A stretch of 6,694 nt of DNA, from positions 1-6,694 of the forward strand of contig CAZFKZ010000068.1 in assembly GCA_964519035.1 (NCBI GenBank), given 5' to 3'. Under the pieces are notes generated by a model. That model was not told the DNA's origin. It worked only from the letters and a program-made list of their open reading frames with translations, and did no database searches. Positions 1-5,660 of this stretch are shown in pieces (position 1 is the first letter of the stretch; each line of letters opens with the position of its first letter). This stretch comes from CAJJBL01 sp964519035 (lineage in GTDB: Bacteria; Pseudomonadota; Alphaproteobacteria; Puniceispirillales; Marisalimonadaceae). A program made the translations under genes and the position numbers.

Positions 1-377
1 GTTACAAATCCACCATTTTGCGAAATATCATGAATGATAGATTTTGCGGAAGGGAATAAATGTTCAACAGCTTCTTTTGTAATTATATCATCGTCAATAT
101 TTACACTATTTAATTTTTTAAAAAAACCTAAATAATCTAGCTCTAAACAAAATAAAATTTTATTTTTGTGAGAGCAATTACATTTAATTTTTAAAGTAAC
201 TTCAATATGATCTTTATCAAATGGTTTTGAAATAACACTGAAATCTAAATTAATATTTTCAGTACTTTTGTCTATACTAACTAATGAAATAGATTGAGGG
301 TTCTCAAAAGACAAATCTTTGATGTGTTTTTTTATTAACTGTAATTGAGAAGTATATTTTTTATTTGAATTTGTCAT
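1..377 (-). CDS. secB: Protein-export chaperone SecB (C-terminus cut by window edge)
   Basis: SecB is a cytosolic tetrameric chaperone that keeps pre-proteins unfolded and hands them to SecA at the Sec translocon. Reading the minus strand from the ATG at 377-375 gives 125 uninterrupted codons to the window edge, so roughly the last 20-40 residues of a usual 150-170 aa SecB are missing. The family hallmark KDLSFENP lies at about residues 18-25 after a short polar N-terminus. Towards the break come a LELDYLGFF strand and then LFPSAKSIIHDISQNGGF, which matches the conserved LFPxAR-II-D-GGF helix of SecB. The Cys-Pro that commonly precedes that helix is not present (VEHLFP instead). It is transcribed divergently from timA, a pairing familiar in alphaproteobacteria. 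No clear Shine-Dalgarno sequence precedes the ATG. Identification is firm. Confidence 0.93.
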   Translation of the reverse strand, partial: MTNSNKKYTSQLQLIKKHIKDLSFENPQSISLVSIDKSTENINLDFSVISKPFDKDHIEVTLKIKCNCSHKNKILFCLELDYLGFFKKLNSVNIDDDIITKEAVEHLFPSAKSIIHDISQNGGFV

Positions 378-425
378 TTGTAAAAACTTTAATCTAGTTT
401 ATGGTATGTTTTTATACTATGAAAA

Positions 426-433
426 ATTATAAT
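426..433. promoter_or_regulatory. Symmetric -10 element (ATTATAAT) between secB and timA
   Basis: The octamer ATTATAAT is its own reverse complement and gives a consensus TATAAT on both strands: 428-433 on plus and 426-431 on minus. It sits in the only long gap between divergent genes, with room for a leader of about 65 nt to timA and about 45 nt to secB. No good TTGACA-like -35 box is visible at 16-18 bp on either side, and the surroundings are so AT-rich that chance matches are expected. A second plus-strand candidate, TATACT, lies at 413-418. The promoter assignment is inference. Confidence 0.35.
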
Positions 434-438
434 AATAA

Positions 439-463
439 ATACTAATTTGGTTTTTATTAGTAT
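439..463. repeat. 8-bp inverted repeat in the timA leader
   Basis: ATACTAAT (439-446) and ATTAGTAT (456-463) are perfect inverted copies separated by 9 nt (TTGGTTTTT). A further direct copy of ATTAGT follows at 464-469. It lies just downstream of the symmetric -10 element, at or near the expected transcription start towards timA, so it could be an operator or a weak 5' hairpin. The stem is almost entirely A:T and there is no evidence of a bound regulator. Confidence 0.3.
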
Positions 464-485
464 ATTAGTCTTAATTAATTTTAAT

Positions 486-490
486 AAGGA
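486..490 (+). promoter_or_regulatory. Probable ribosome binding site for timA (AAGGA)
   Basis: AAGGA precedes the ATG at 504 with a 13-nt spacer, longer than ideal. It is the only purine-rich match in the leader and lies downstream of the alternative TTG start at 447, so it favours the ATG at 504. Confidence 0.45.
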
Positions 491-503
491 TATATTTATC
501 AAA

Positions 504-1139
504 ATGCAAAATGGATTACCATATTTAGATATTTTAATATTTGCTATTATAGCTGTGTTTCTGGTTTTTAGGTTAAAGAATATATTAGGAACCAAAACGG
601 ATTCTAATGATTTGGAATCTAAGAATCAAAGTAATAGTTCAAATGTTATAAATATAGATACAAAAAACCAAAAAGTCTCAGATAAAATAGATATAGATGT
701 AGAAACAAAAAAAATAAAAGATATAGATACTACTTTCGATAAAAATGATTTTCTTTCCGGTTCACAAGTATTTTTCAAAATGGTGCTTGACGGATTTGTT
801 AATGGAGATCTTGATAAAGTTAAAGATTTTATTAAACCATCAGTGTTTAAAAATTTTAAATTGGCAATAGATGAAAGAATTAAAGAAAAAGAAACTTTGA
901 TTATTGATATTAAGTCAACAAATAAGATAGATATATTGTCTTCCAAAGTTACTAAGACTTCAATAAGCATAAACGTAGTATTTGAAACATTTCAAATTAA
1001 AGCTTTAAAAGATAAGGGTGATAAAATTATTGACGGTGATATTAACGAAGAGATATTAGTCAAAGATGTTTGGGTTTTTGAAAAGAAGATTAATAATGAT
1101 AATCCGAATTGGACATTAGTGGAAACTAAAAGCTTATAA
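504..1139 (+). CDS. timA: Tim44/TimA-family inner-membrane protein
   Basis: This 211-aa protein is related to the mitochondrial import component Tim44. In alphaproteobacteria such proteins are membrane-associated and their exact job is not settled. Residues 8-22 (DILIFAIIAVFLVF) form one N-terminal membrane helix. A low-complexity, charged Lys/Asp/Asn linker covers about residues 31-80. The Tim44-like domain follows from about residue 83, starting FLSGSQVFFKMVLDGF, then NGDLDKVKDFI, and ending with VWVFEKK and PNWTLVET, which match the conserved VWTFxR...PNWxLVxT end of the family. I chose the ATG at 504 over an in-frame TTG at 447: it follows AAGGA and places the membrane helix immediately after the start, as in relatives, while the longer form would add an atypical hydrophobic leader. 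The gene is divergent from secB and 3 nt upstream of the smr gene. Confidence 0.85.
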   Translation: MQNGLPYLDILIFAIIAVFLVFRLKNILGTKTDSNDLESKNQSNSSNVINIDTKNQKVSDKIDIDVETKKIKDIDTTFDKNDFLSGSQVFFKMVLDGFVNGDLDKVKDFIKPSVFKNFKLAIDERIKEKETLIIDIKSTNKIDILSSKVTKTSISINVVFETFQIKALKDKGDKIIDGDINEEILVKDVWVFEKKINNDNPNWTLVETKSL

Positions 1140-1142
1140 AAA

Positions 1143-1607
1143 ATGAAATTTTTATCTAAAGAAGACAAAGAGCTTTGGGAAAATTATAAATTAAATTTAA
1201 ACGAACTACGGATTAATATTAATCCTAATGATCTTGTTAATATTGTGAAAAAGGGAAATATCAAAAATTCTTCTATTCAAGGTAATACATTCAATAGATT
1301 TATAAAACTATTAGAAAAAGGGAAAATTGAACCTGACGGTGTAATAGATTTACATGGTTTAAACTTAAACAATGCAAAAAAAATCTTAAATAGATATTTA
1401 TTTAATGCCTACAATAATTATAAAAGAAATATCTTAATAATTACAGGCATAGGCTTAAATAAAACTGGTTTATTGAAGAAGGAAGTCCCTATTTGGCTTA
1501 AGGAAAATGAAATTAGTAAACTTATAATTAACTGCAGAATAGCACCAAATTCATTTGGTGGAGAGGGTGCATTAATTGTTAGGATTAAAAACAAGTATAA
1601 AACTTAA
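1143..1607 (+). CDS. Smr-domain protein
   Basis: This 154-aa protein carries a C-terminal Smr (small MutS-related) domain, the fold found at the end of MutS2 and in stand-alone proteins linked to nucleic-acid nicking or endonuclease activity. The motifs appear in order: DLHGL at residues 69-73, ITGIG at 100-104 (usually TGxG, here without the common Lys/His), then GLLKKEVPIWL, and GGEGALIVR at 139-147. The first 60 residues are a polar, helix-rich extension typical of short alphaproteobacterial Smr proteins. It begins 3 nt after timA, so the two are very likely co-transcribed. In many alphaproteobacteria an mltA gene sits between the Tim44-like and Smr genes, and it is absent here. The substrate cannot be inferred from sequence. 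Confidence 0.85.
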   Translation: MKFLSKEDKELWENYKLNLNELRININPNDLVNIVKKGNIKNSSIQGNTFNRFIKLLEKGKIEPDGVIDLHGLNLNNAKKILNRYLFNAYNNYKRNILIITGIGLNKTGLLKKEVPIWLKENEISKLIINCRIAPNSFGGEGALIVRIKNKYKT

Positions 1608-1629
1608 ATATAAATATTAAGTGGTATTA

Positions 1630-2253
1630 ATGGTTAAAAATAATAAAATATTAGATAGAGTTTCAAAATTAAAAAGAGAAACAAGTGAAACAAAAATAGA
1701 TGTTAAAATAAATCTAGATGGTAAAGGTAATAGTAATATAAAAACAAAATTACCTTTTTTTGATCATATGCTTGAGCAGTTATCTAAACACAGTCTAATT
1801 GATATTGATTTAATATGTTTCGGTGATATTCACATAGATGCACACCATACAATAGAAGATGTAGGATGGGCATTAGGGAAGGCTGTTAATGATGCTTTAG
1901 GAGATAAAAAAGGCATAAAACGATATAGTTATAGTTTTTTACCGATGGATGAATGTCTTACAAGATGTTGTATTGATATATCAGGGAGACCATGGTTGAT
2001 TTGGAATGTTTTTTTACCATCAATTAAAATAAAGGATATCGAAACCGAAATATTTAGAGAATTTTTTCAATCTTTTACCAATTCATCAGGAATAACAATT
2101 CATATAGAAAATTTATACGGCAACAATTCTCATCACATAGTTGAGTCATGCTTTAAATCACTTGCTATAGCTATAAAAGAAGGTATCAAAATTGATCCAC
2201 ATAATTCAGAAAATATCCCTTCTACTAAAGGAAGTCTTGCTGGAAGTTATTAA
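1630..2253 (+). CDS. hisB: Imidazoleglycerol-phosphate dehydratase (histidine biosynthesis)
   Basis: HisB is a Mn-dependent cytosolic enzyme that dehydrates IGP to imidazole-acetol phosphate. The 207-aa product is the monofunctional type, without a histidinol-phosphatase domain, and is close to the usual 195-205 aa. The internal duplication is visible: FFDHMLEQL at about residues 43-51, DAHHTIEDVG at 70-79 (first metal-binding HHxxE), PMDECLTR at 105-112, SGRPW, and SHHIVESCFK at 167-176 (second HHxxE). A C-terminal STKGSL follows, plus a short AGSY tail. An in-frame GTG at 1621 would add three residues. I prefer the ATG at 1630 because AAGTGG at 1619-1624 lies at a suitable distance, although it is a weak site. 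The gene begins 22 nt after smr and ends 1 nt before hisH. Confidence 0.95.
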   Translation: MVKNNKILDRVSKLKRETSETKIDVKINLDGKGNSNIKTKLPFFDHMLEQLSKHSLIDIDLICFGDIHIDAHHTIEDVGWALGKAVNDALGDKKGIKRYSYSFLPMDECLTRCCIDISGRPWLIWNVFLPSIKIKDIETEIFREFFQSFTNSSGITIHIENLYGNNSHHIVESCFKSLAIAIKEGIKIDPHNSENIPSTKGSLAGSY

Positions 2254-2254
2254 T

Positions 2255-2914
2255 ATGAAGATTGTTATAATAGATTATGGATCTGGAAATTTAAAATCAG
2301 TAGAAAACGCTTTTAAACTATCTATCAATGATAATAATTTAAAATTTAATGTGTTTGTGACTGATAATTTAAATATAATTAAAAACTCTGATTACATAGT
2401 TCTACCAGGTGTTGGTTCTTATCCTGATTGTAAAACTGGACTATTGAAAATAGAAGGTTTAATTGAATTACTAAAAGATCAGGTAATAAACAAATTTAAA
2501 CCCTTTTTAGGTATATGTATTGGAATGCAATTGATGGCAGAATATGGATTTGAAAAAAAAAAAACTAAAGGGCTGGGATGGATAAAAGGAAATATAGAAA
2601 AAATAAACCCTCTTAGTAACAATAAATTAGTTAATAATTTCAAAATTCCTCATATGGGTTGGAATAATTTAGAAATTCATCAAAAAGCACACCCCATACT
2701 AAAAAATATATCAGATCATGAACAGTTTTATTTTGTACACTCTTATTATTTAAATACTTTGGAAAAAATTCAAGTAATAGCAGATACATTTCATAGTCAA
2801 AAAATTCCTGCAATTGTCGGTAAAGATAATTTCATTGGTATGCAATTTCATCCTGAAAAAAGTAGTAAATCGGGCCAAAAAATAATCACTAACTGGCTTA
2901 AATGGAAGCATTGA
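2255..2914 (+). CDS. hisH: Imidazole glycerol phosphate synthase, glutaminase subunit
   Basis: HisH is the class-I glutamine amidotransferase subunit that releases ammonia from glutamine and passes it through the HisF barrel. The 219-aa product has the standard features: IIDYGSGNLKSV at the N-terminus, LPGVGSYPDC for the oxyanion-strand region, the nucleophile elbow FLGICIGMQL with Cys88, GLGWI, PHMGWNNL, YFVHSYY, and MQFHPEKS with His199 and Glu201 completing the catalytic triad. The start at 2255 is supported by GGAAG at 2242-2246 with 8 nt spacing. It lies 1 nt after the hisB stop, and the site is embedded in the last hisB codons. A run of 12 A's at 2553-2564 encodes part of an EKKKT loop without breaking the frame. 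Its partner hisF lies two genes downstream. Confidence 0.95.
   Translation: MKIVIIDYGSGNLKSVENAFKLSINDNNLKFNVFVTDNLNIIKNSDYIVLPGVGSYPDCKTGLLKIEGLIELLKDQVINKFKPFLGICIGMQLMAEYGFEKKKTKGLGWIKGNIEKINPLSNNKLVNNFKIPHMGWNNLEIHQKAHPILKNISDHEQFYFVHSYYLNTLEKIQVIADTFHSQKIPAIVGKDNFIGMQFHPEKSSKSGQKIITNWLKWKH
2904..2908 (+). promoter_or_regulatory. Ribosome binding site deciding the GNAT start (GGAAG)
   Basis: GGAAG inside the last hisH codons lies 8 nt upstream of the ATG at 2917. It overlaps the competing ATG at 2902 and so cannot serve it, which argues for the start at 2917, just after the hisH TGA. Confidence 0.5.
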
Positions 2915-2916
2915 AA

Positions 2917-3453
2917 ATGGAAAAAAAAATTAGATCAAACGTAAAAGCAGAATATTGTAAAACTTTAACTAAAGCTGACTTACATGAACTTTGTGATGCA
3001 ACAGAAGATGGTATTTTGGCAGGTGGTGGATTTGGCTGGCTACTACCACCATCTTTCAAAACACTAGAAAATTACTGGCGTGGAGTTTTACTTATTCCTG
3101 AACGAATTCTAATTATTGGTAGGTTAGATAGTGTGGTTGCTGGTTGCGTTCAATTAATAAAACCTTCTAGAAATAACGAGGCACAATCACATTCATGCAC
3201 TTTAAGCACTTTCTTCTTTGCCTCTTGGGCGAGGGGATATGGTTTAGCAAAAGCTGTTTTTGAAAAAGCTGAACAAAAAGCAAAAGAAGAAGGTTTTAAA
3301 GTAATCAATTTGGAAGTAAGAGAAACTCAAAAAAGAGCCATTCAATTATATGAGCAAGCAGGTTTTATACGATGTGGAACAAATCCTAAATCTGCGTATG
3401 TTAAAGGTAAATACATAGCAGGACACTATTATTATAAAGAATTAGTAAAATGA
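2917..3453 (+). CDS. GNAT-family N-acetyltransferase within the his operon
   Basis: This 178-aa protein has a single GNAT acetyltransferase fold, which transfers an acetyl group from acetyl-CoA to an amine of unknown identity. Visible elements are a long N-terminal helical part with GGGFGWLLPP at 36-45, a beta-strand ILIIGRLDSVVAGCVQL, strand 4 and the acetyl-CoA pyrophosphate loop FFFASWARGYGLAKAVFEKAE at about 99-119 (ARGYGLA being the Q/RxxGxG/A motif), and the C-terminal LEVRETQKRAIQLYEQAGF at 132-150 followed by YYYKEL. I start it at ATG 2917 (GGAAG at 2904-2908). An ATG at 2902 would add five residues and overlap hisH by 13 nt. The stop overlaps the hisA start as ATGA. Hand-counted G+C is about 35%, against about 28% in early hisA. 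A role in histidine synthesis is not shown; small-molecule or protein acetylation are equally possible. Confidence 0.88.
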   Translation: MEKKIRSNVKAEYCKTLTKADLHELCDATEDGILAGGGFGWLLPPSFKTLENYWRGVLLIPERILIIGRLDSVVAGCVQLIKPSRNNEAQSHSCTLSTFFFASWARGYGLAKAVFEKAEQKAKEEGFKVINLEVRETQKRAIQLYEQAGFIRCGTNPKSAYVKGKYIAGHYYYKELVK

Positions 3454-4199
3454 AAAATAATAAATTTATATTATACCCAGCAATAGATATTAAGAACGGA
3501 AAATGTGTAAGACTTTTGTTTGGTGATATGGAGAAAGAAACGATATACGGAAATAATCCAGTTGATCAAGCATTATGGTTTGTTGATCAAGGAGCAGAAT
3601 GGTTACACATTGTTGATCTTGATGGAGCTATTCAAGGTGAAAATGTTAATAAAAAAGCTATATTAAAAATTTTAAAAAAATTACAAAATAAAGTAAAGAT
3701 TCAAATTGGAGGTGGGATAAGAAATCATGAACAAATGGATTTTTGGCTACAAAATTCAATAGATCGAGTTATTTTAGGGACTTTAGCTATGTCTGAGCCC
3801 AACTTTATAATAAATTTAGAAAAAAAATATTATAAAAAAATTGTTATAGGAACAGATGTAAGAAATGGGAAATTAGCTTCCCATGGGTGGAAAAACCAGT
3901 CAGATATAAATGCTGTGGACTTAATTCAAAAATTTAATCCAGAGATTATAGACTCTATTATATATACCGATATTTCAAGAGATGGTAGTTTACAAGGTGT
4001 AAATTTAGAACAGACATTAACTTTTGCAAAATCAGTAAATAACCCTGTTATAGCTTCTGGAGGAGTGTATTCTTTAAATGAAATTTATGAATTAAGTAAA
4101 AATTTTTCTAATGGCATAGAAGGCGTTATCATAGGAAGGGCACTTTATGACAAGAAATTTTCTTATTCCGAGGCTCTTAATATTATTGAAAAGGTATAA
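3450..4199 (+). CDS. hisA: ProFAR isomerase
   Basis: HisA is a (beta/alpha)8-barrel enzyme that isomerises ProFAR to PRFAR by an Amadori rearrangement. The 249-aa product has the expected length. Key residues are visible: catalytic Asp13 in PAIDIKNGKCVRL, the phosphate-binding IGGGIR at 86-91, catalytic Asp136 in GTDVRNGKLASHGW, Thr173 in YTDISRDGSLQG, and the second phosphate-binding segment IASGGV at 201-206 with GVIIGRALY at 225-233. The ATG at 3450 overlaps the GNAT stop by 4 nt (ATGA). No strong ribosome binding site is seen, so translation is probably coupled to the GNAT gene. It feeds PRFAR to the HisH-HisF complex encoded on either side. Confidence 0.96.
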   Translation: MKNNKFILYPAIDIKNGKCVRLLFGDMEKETIYGNNPVDQALWFVDQGAEWLHIVDLDGAIQGENVNKKAILKILKKLQNKVKIQIGGGIRNHEQMDFWLQNSIDRVILGTLAMSEPNFIINLEKKYYKKIVIGTDVRNGKLASHGWKNQSDINAVDLIQKFNPEIIDSIIYTDISRDGSLQGVNLEQTLTFAKSVNNPVIASGGVYSLNEIYELSKNFSNGIEGVIIGRALYDKKFSYSEALNIIEKV

Positions 4200-4203
4200 T
4201 AAT

Positions 4204-4977
4204 ATGCTTTCTGTAAGAGTTATTCCTTGTTTAGATGTGTATAATGGTAGAACGGTAAAAGGTATAAATTTCGTTAATTTACAAGATGCTGGGGATCCAG
4301 TTGAACAAGCTTATATGTATAGTAATATTGGTGCAGATGAAATATGTTTTTTAGATATTGGGGCAACTAATGAGAAAAAAAATATAATGTTTGATGTAAT
4401 ATCAAGAACAGCAGAAACGTGTTTTGTTCCTTTAACAGTTGGCGGCGGGGTCAATGACATTAAAGATTTCAGAAATTTATTAAATTGTGGAGCAGATAAA
4501 ATTTCTATTAATTCATCAGCTGTAAAAAACCCAAATTTAATAAAGGAAGCGTCTGATAAATTTGGAAATCAATGTGTAGTTCTTGCAATTGACGCTAAAA
4601 CTAATGTTAACATGAATAGTGGATATGAAGTAACAACTCATGGAGGAAGAAATAAGACTGGTATTGACGTAATGGAATGGGCTGAAAAAGGCGTGCTTAA
4701 TGGTGCTGGAGAAATTCTGTTAACTTCAATGATCTCAGATGGAACAAAAAAAGGTTATAATTTAGAGTTAACTAAGTTGATATCTGAAAATGTTTCTGTT
4801 CCTGTTATCGCTTCAGGTGGCGCTGGTGAACCAAACGATATGGTTGATGTAGTGTTAAAATCTAGCGCTTCTGCAGTATTAGCGGCTTCTATATTTCATT
4901 TTGGAATATTTTCAATTAAAGCCGTGAAATATGAGATGCAAAAAAATGGAATTTCAGTAAGAAACTGTGAAAACTAA
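4204..4977 (+). CDS. hisF: Imidazole glycerol phosphate synthase, cyclase subunit
   Basis: HisF is the barrel subunit that combines HisH-derived ammonia with PRFAR to yield IGP and AICAR. AICAR returns to purine synthesis. The 257-aa product fits the family length. It shows RVIPCLDVYNGRTVKG with catalytic Asp11, the phosphate-binding VGGGV at 79-83, catalytic Asp130 in LAIDAK, THGGRNKTGID, LLTSMISDGTKKGYN at 172-186, and IASGGAGEP. The conserved MDRDGT loop reads MISDGT here, with the first Asp-Arg pair replaced by Ile177-Ser178. The rest of the site is intact. The start at 4204 lies 4 nt after the hisA stop, with AAAGG at 4190-4194 as the likely ribosome binding site. An upstream in-frame ATG at 4147, inside hisA, would add 19 residues unlike the family. 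Confidence 0.96.
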   Translation: MLSVRVIPCLDVYNGRTVKGINFVNLQDAGDPVEQAYMYSNIGADEICFLDIGATNEKKNIMFDVISRTAETCFVPLTVGGGVNDIKDFRNLLNCGADKISINSSAVKNPNLIKEASDKFGNQCVVLAIDAKTNVNMNSGYEVTTHGGRNKTGIDVMEWAEKGVLNGAGEILLTSMISDGTKKGYNLELTKLISENVSVPVIASGGAGEPNDMVDVVLKSSASAVLAASIFHFGIFSIKAVKYEMQKNGISVRNCEN

Positions 4978-4978
4978 A

Positions 4979-5308
4979 ATGAATGAACACATACTTATAT
5001 CTCTTATTAATGTTATAAACAAAAGAAAACATGCAAGTCTAGATAAATCATATACAGCTCAGTTATTAGATAATCCAAATTTGTTGGCAAAAAAAATTGG
5101 AGAAGAATCATCAGAATTAATAGTTGACCTTATTAATAAGAATAAAACAGGTATAATTAATGAATCAGCAGATTTATTATATCATTTGTTAGTATCTTGG
5201 GTAGCATCAGGGGTTGAACCAGAACAAATTTGGAAAGAATTATCTAAAAGAACATTAAAATCTGGTATTGATGAAAAACAAAGTAGGAATAAAAATGATG
5301 GATTATGA
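4979..5308 (+). CDS. hisE: Phosphoribosyl-ATP pyrophosphohydrolase
   Basis: HisE hydrolyses phosphoribosyl-ATP to phosphoribosyl-AMP and pyrophosphate, the second step of histidine synthesis. The 109-aa product is a stand-alone enzyme, not fused to HisI. Its all-alpha MazG-like core is visible, with SYTAQLL, then KKIGEESSELIVDL at about 38-51, whose EESSE carries metal-binding glutamates, and NESADLLYHLLVSW at 61-74 with further acidic ligands. I place the start at ATG 4979, 1 nt after the hisF stop. A GTG at 4967 would add four residues and overlap hisF. No convincing ribosome binding site precedes either one. The 3' end overlaps the HIT gene by 14 nt. HisI is not in this window. Confidence 0.93.
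   Translation: MNEHILISLINVINKRKHASLDKSYTAQLLDNPNLLAKKIGEESSELIVDLINKNKTGIINESADLLYHLLVSWVASGVEPEQIWKELSKRTLKSGIDEKQSRNKNDGL
5284..5288 (+). promoter_or_regulatory. Ribosome binding site for the HIT gene (TAGGA)
   Basis: TAGGA within the last hisE codons lies 6 nt before the ATG at 5295 and 9 nt before the ATG at 5298. It supports a start here rather than at the upstream in-frame ATG at 5271, but does not separate the two adjacent ATGs. Confidence 0.5.
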
Positions 5309-5660
5309 TTATAATAATATATTTGCAAAAATTTTAAAAGCAGAGATAAGCTGTAAAAAAATAGATGAAAATGAAAATACTTTAGCTTTTTTAGATATTA
5401 ATCCATTAGCTCCAATTCATATTTTAATTATCCCAAAAAAACCTTATATCAATTTTTATGACTTTAACAAAAATGCTTCGTCTGATGAAATTTTAGATTT
5501 TTGGAAATTAATTAATTTTATAATTGAGACAAAAAATATAGAAAATAGTGGTTTTAGGATTATAACTAATTCAGGAAAAGATGGAAACCAAGATGTTCCA
5601 CATTTTCACGTTCACTTATTAGGAGGAAAAAATTTAGGTAAAATGATTAGTTTAAGTTGA
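5295..5660 (+). CDS. HIT (histidine triad) family nucleotide-binding protein
   Basis: This 121-aa protein resembles HinT-type purine nucleoside phosphoramidases, which cleave AMP-linked substrates such as AMP-lysine or AMP-amine adducts. Visible features are NNIFAKILKAEISCKK at the N-terminus, DINPLAPIHILIIPKKP at about 34-50, FRIITNSGKDGNQDVPHFHVHLLGG, and the active-site triad HFHVH with His103, His105 and His107. The second ATG at 5298 is equally possible and would drop one residue. The gene overlaps hisE by 14 nt in another frame and is probably translated by coupling. An HIT gene after hisE is, to my recollection, seen in other alphaproteobacteria. Its last 9 nt overlap gshB on the opposite strand. 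Confidence 0.9.
   Translation: MMDYDYNNIFAKILKAEISCKKIDENENTLAFLDINPLAPIHILIIPKKPYINFYDFNKNASSDEILDFWKLINFIIETKNIENSGFRIITNSGKDGNQDVPHFHVHLLGGKNLGKMISLS

Noticed and set aside
447..503. TTG-initiated 19-residue N-terminal extension of the Tim44-like protein
   Set aside because: It has no ribosome binding site, would start within the inverted repeat, and would place an extra hydrophobic stretch before the normal N-terminal membrane helix.
389..595. Minus-strand open frame of 68 codons across the secB-timA spacer
   Set aside because: It overlaps the timA start, has a low-complexity Ile/Lys/Asn composition typical of AT-rich random frames, and shows no recognisable motif.
626..970. Minus-strand open frame of 114 codons inside timA
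   Set aside because: It is fully antisense to the Tim44-like gene, whose protein shows conserved domain motifs, and has no motif or ribosome binding site of its own.
1143..1607. MutS2 fragment or pseudogene
   Set aside because: Although the domain is shared with the MutS2 C-terminus, the gene is intact with its own start and stop, has the length of stand-alone Smr proteins, and sits in the conserved Tim44-Smr neighbourhood.
1608..1629. Possible separate promoter or attenuator for the his genes between smr and hisB
   Set aside because: The gap is 22 nt of A/T-rich sequence with no leader peptide rich in His codons, no hairpin and no -35/-10 pair. Upstream sequence inside smr was not convincing either.
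2192..2254. N-terminal extension of HisH from a TTG inside hisB
   Set aside because: HisH homologues begin at the MKIVIIDYGSGN strand. The ATG at 2255 has a well-placed GGAAG, and the extension merely reads hisB in another frame.
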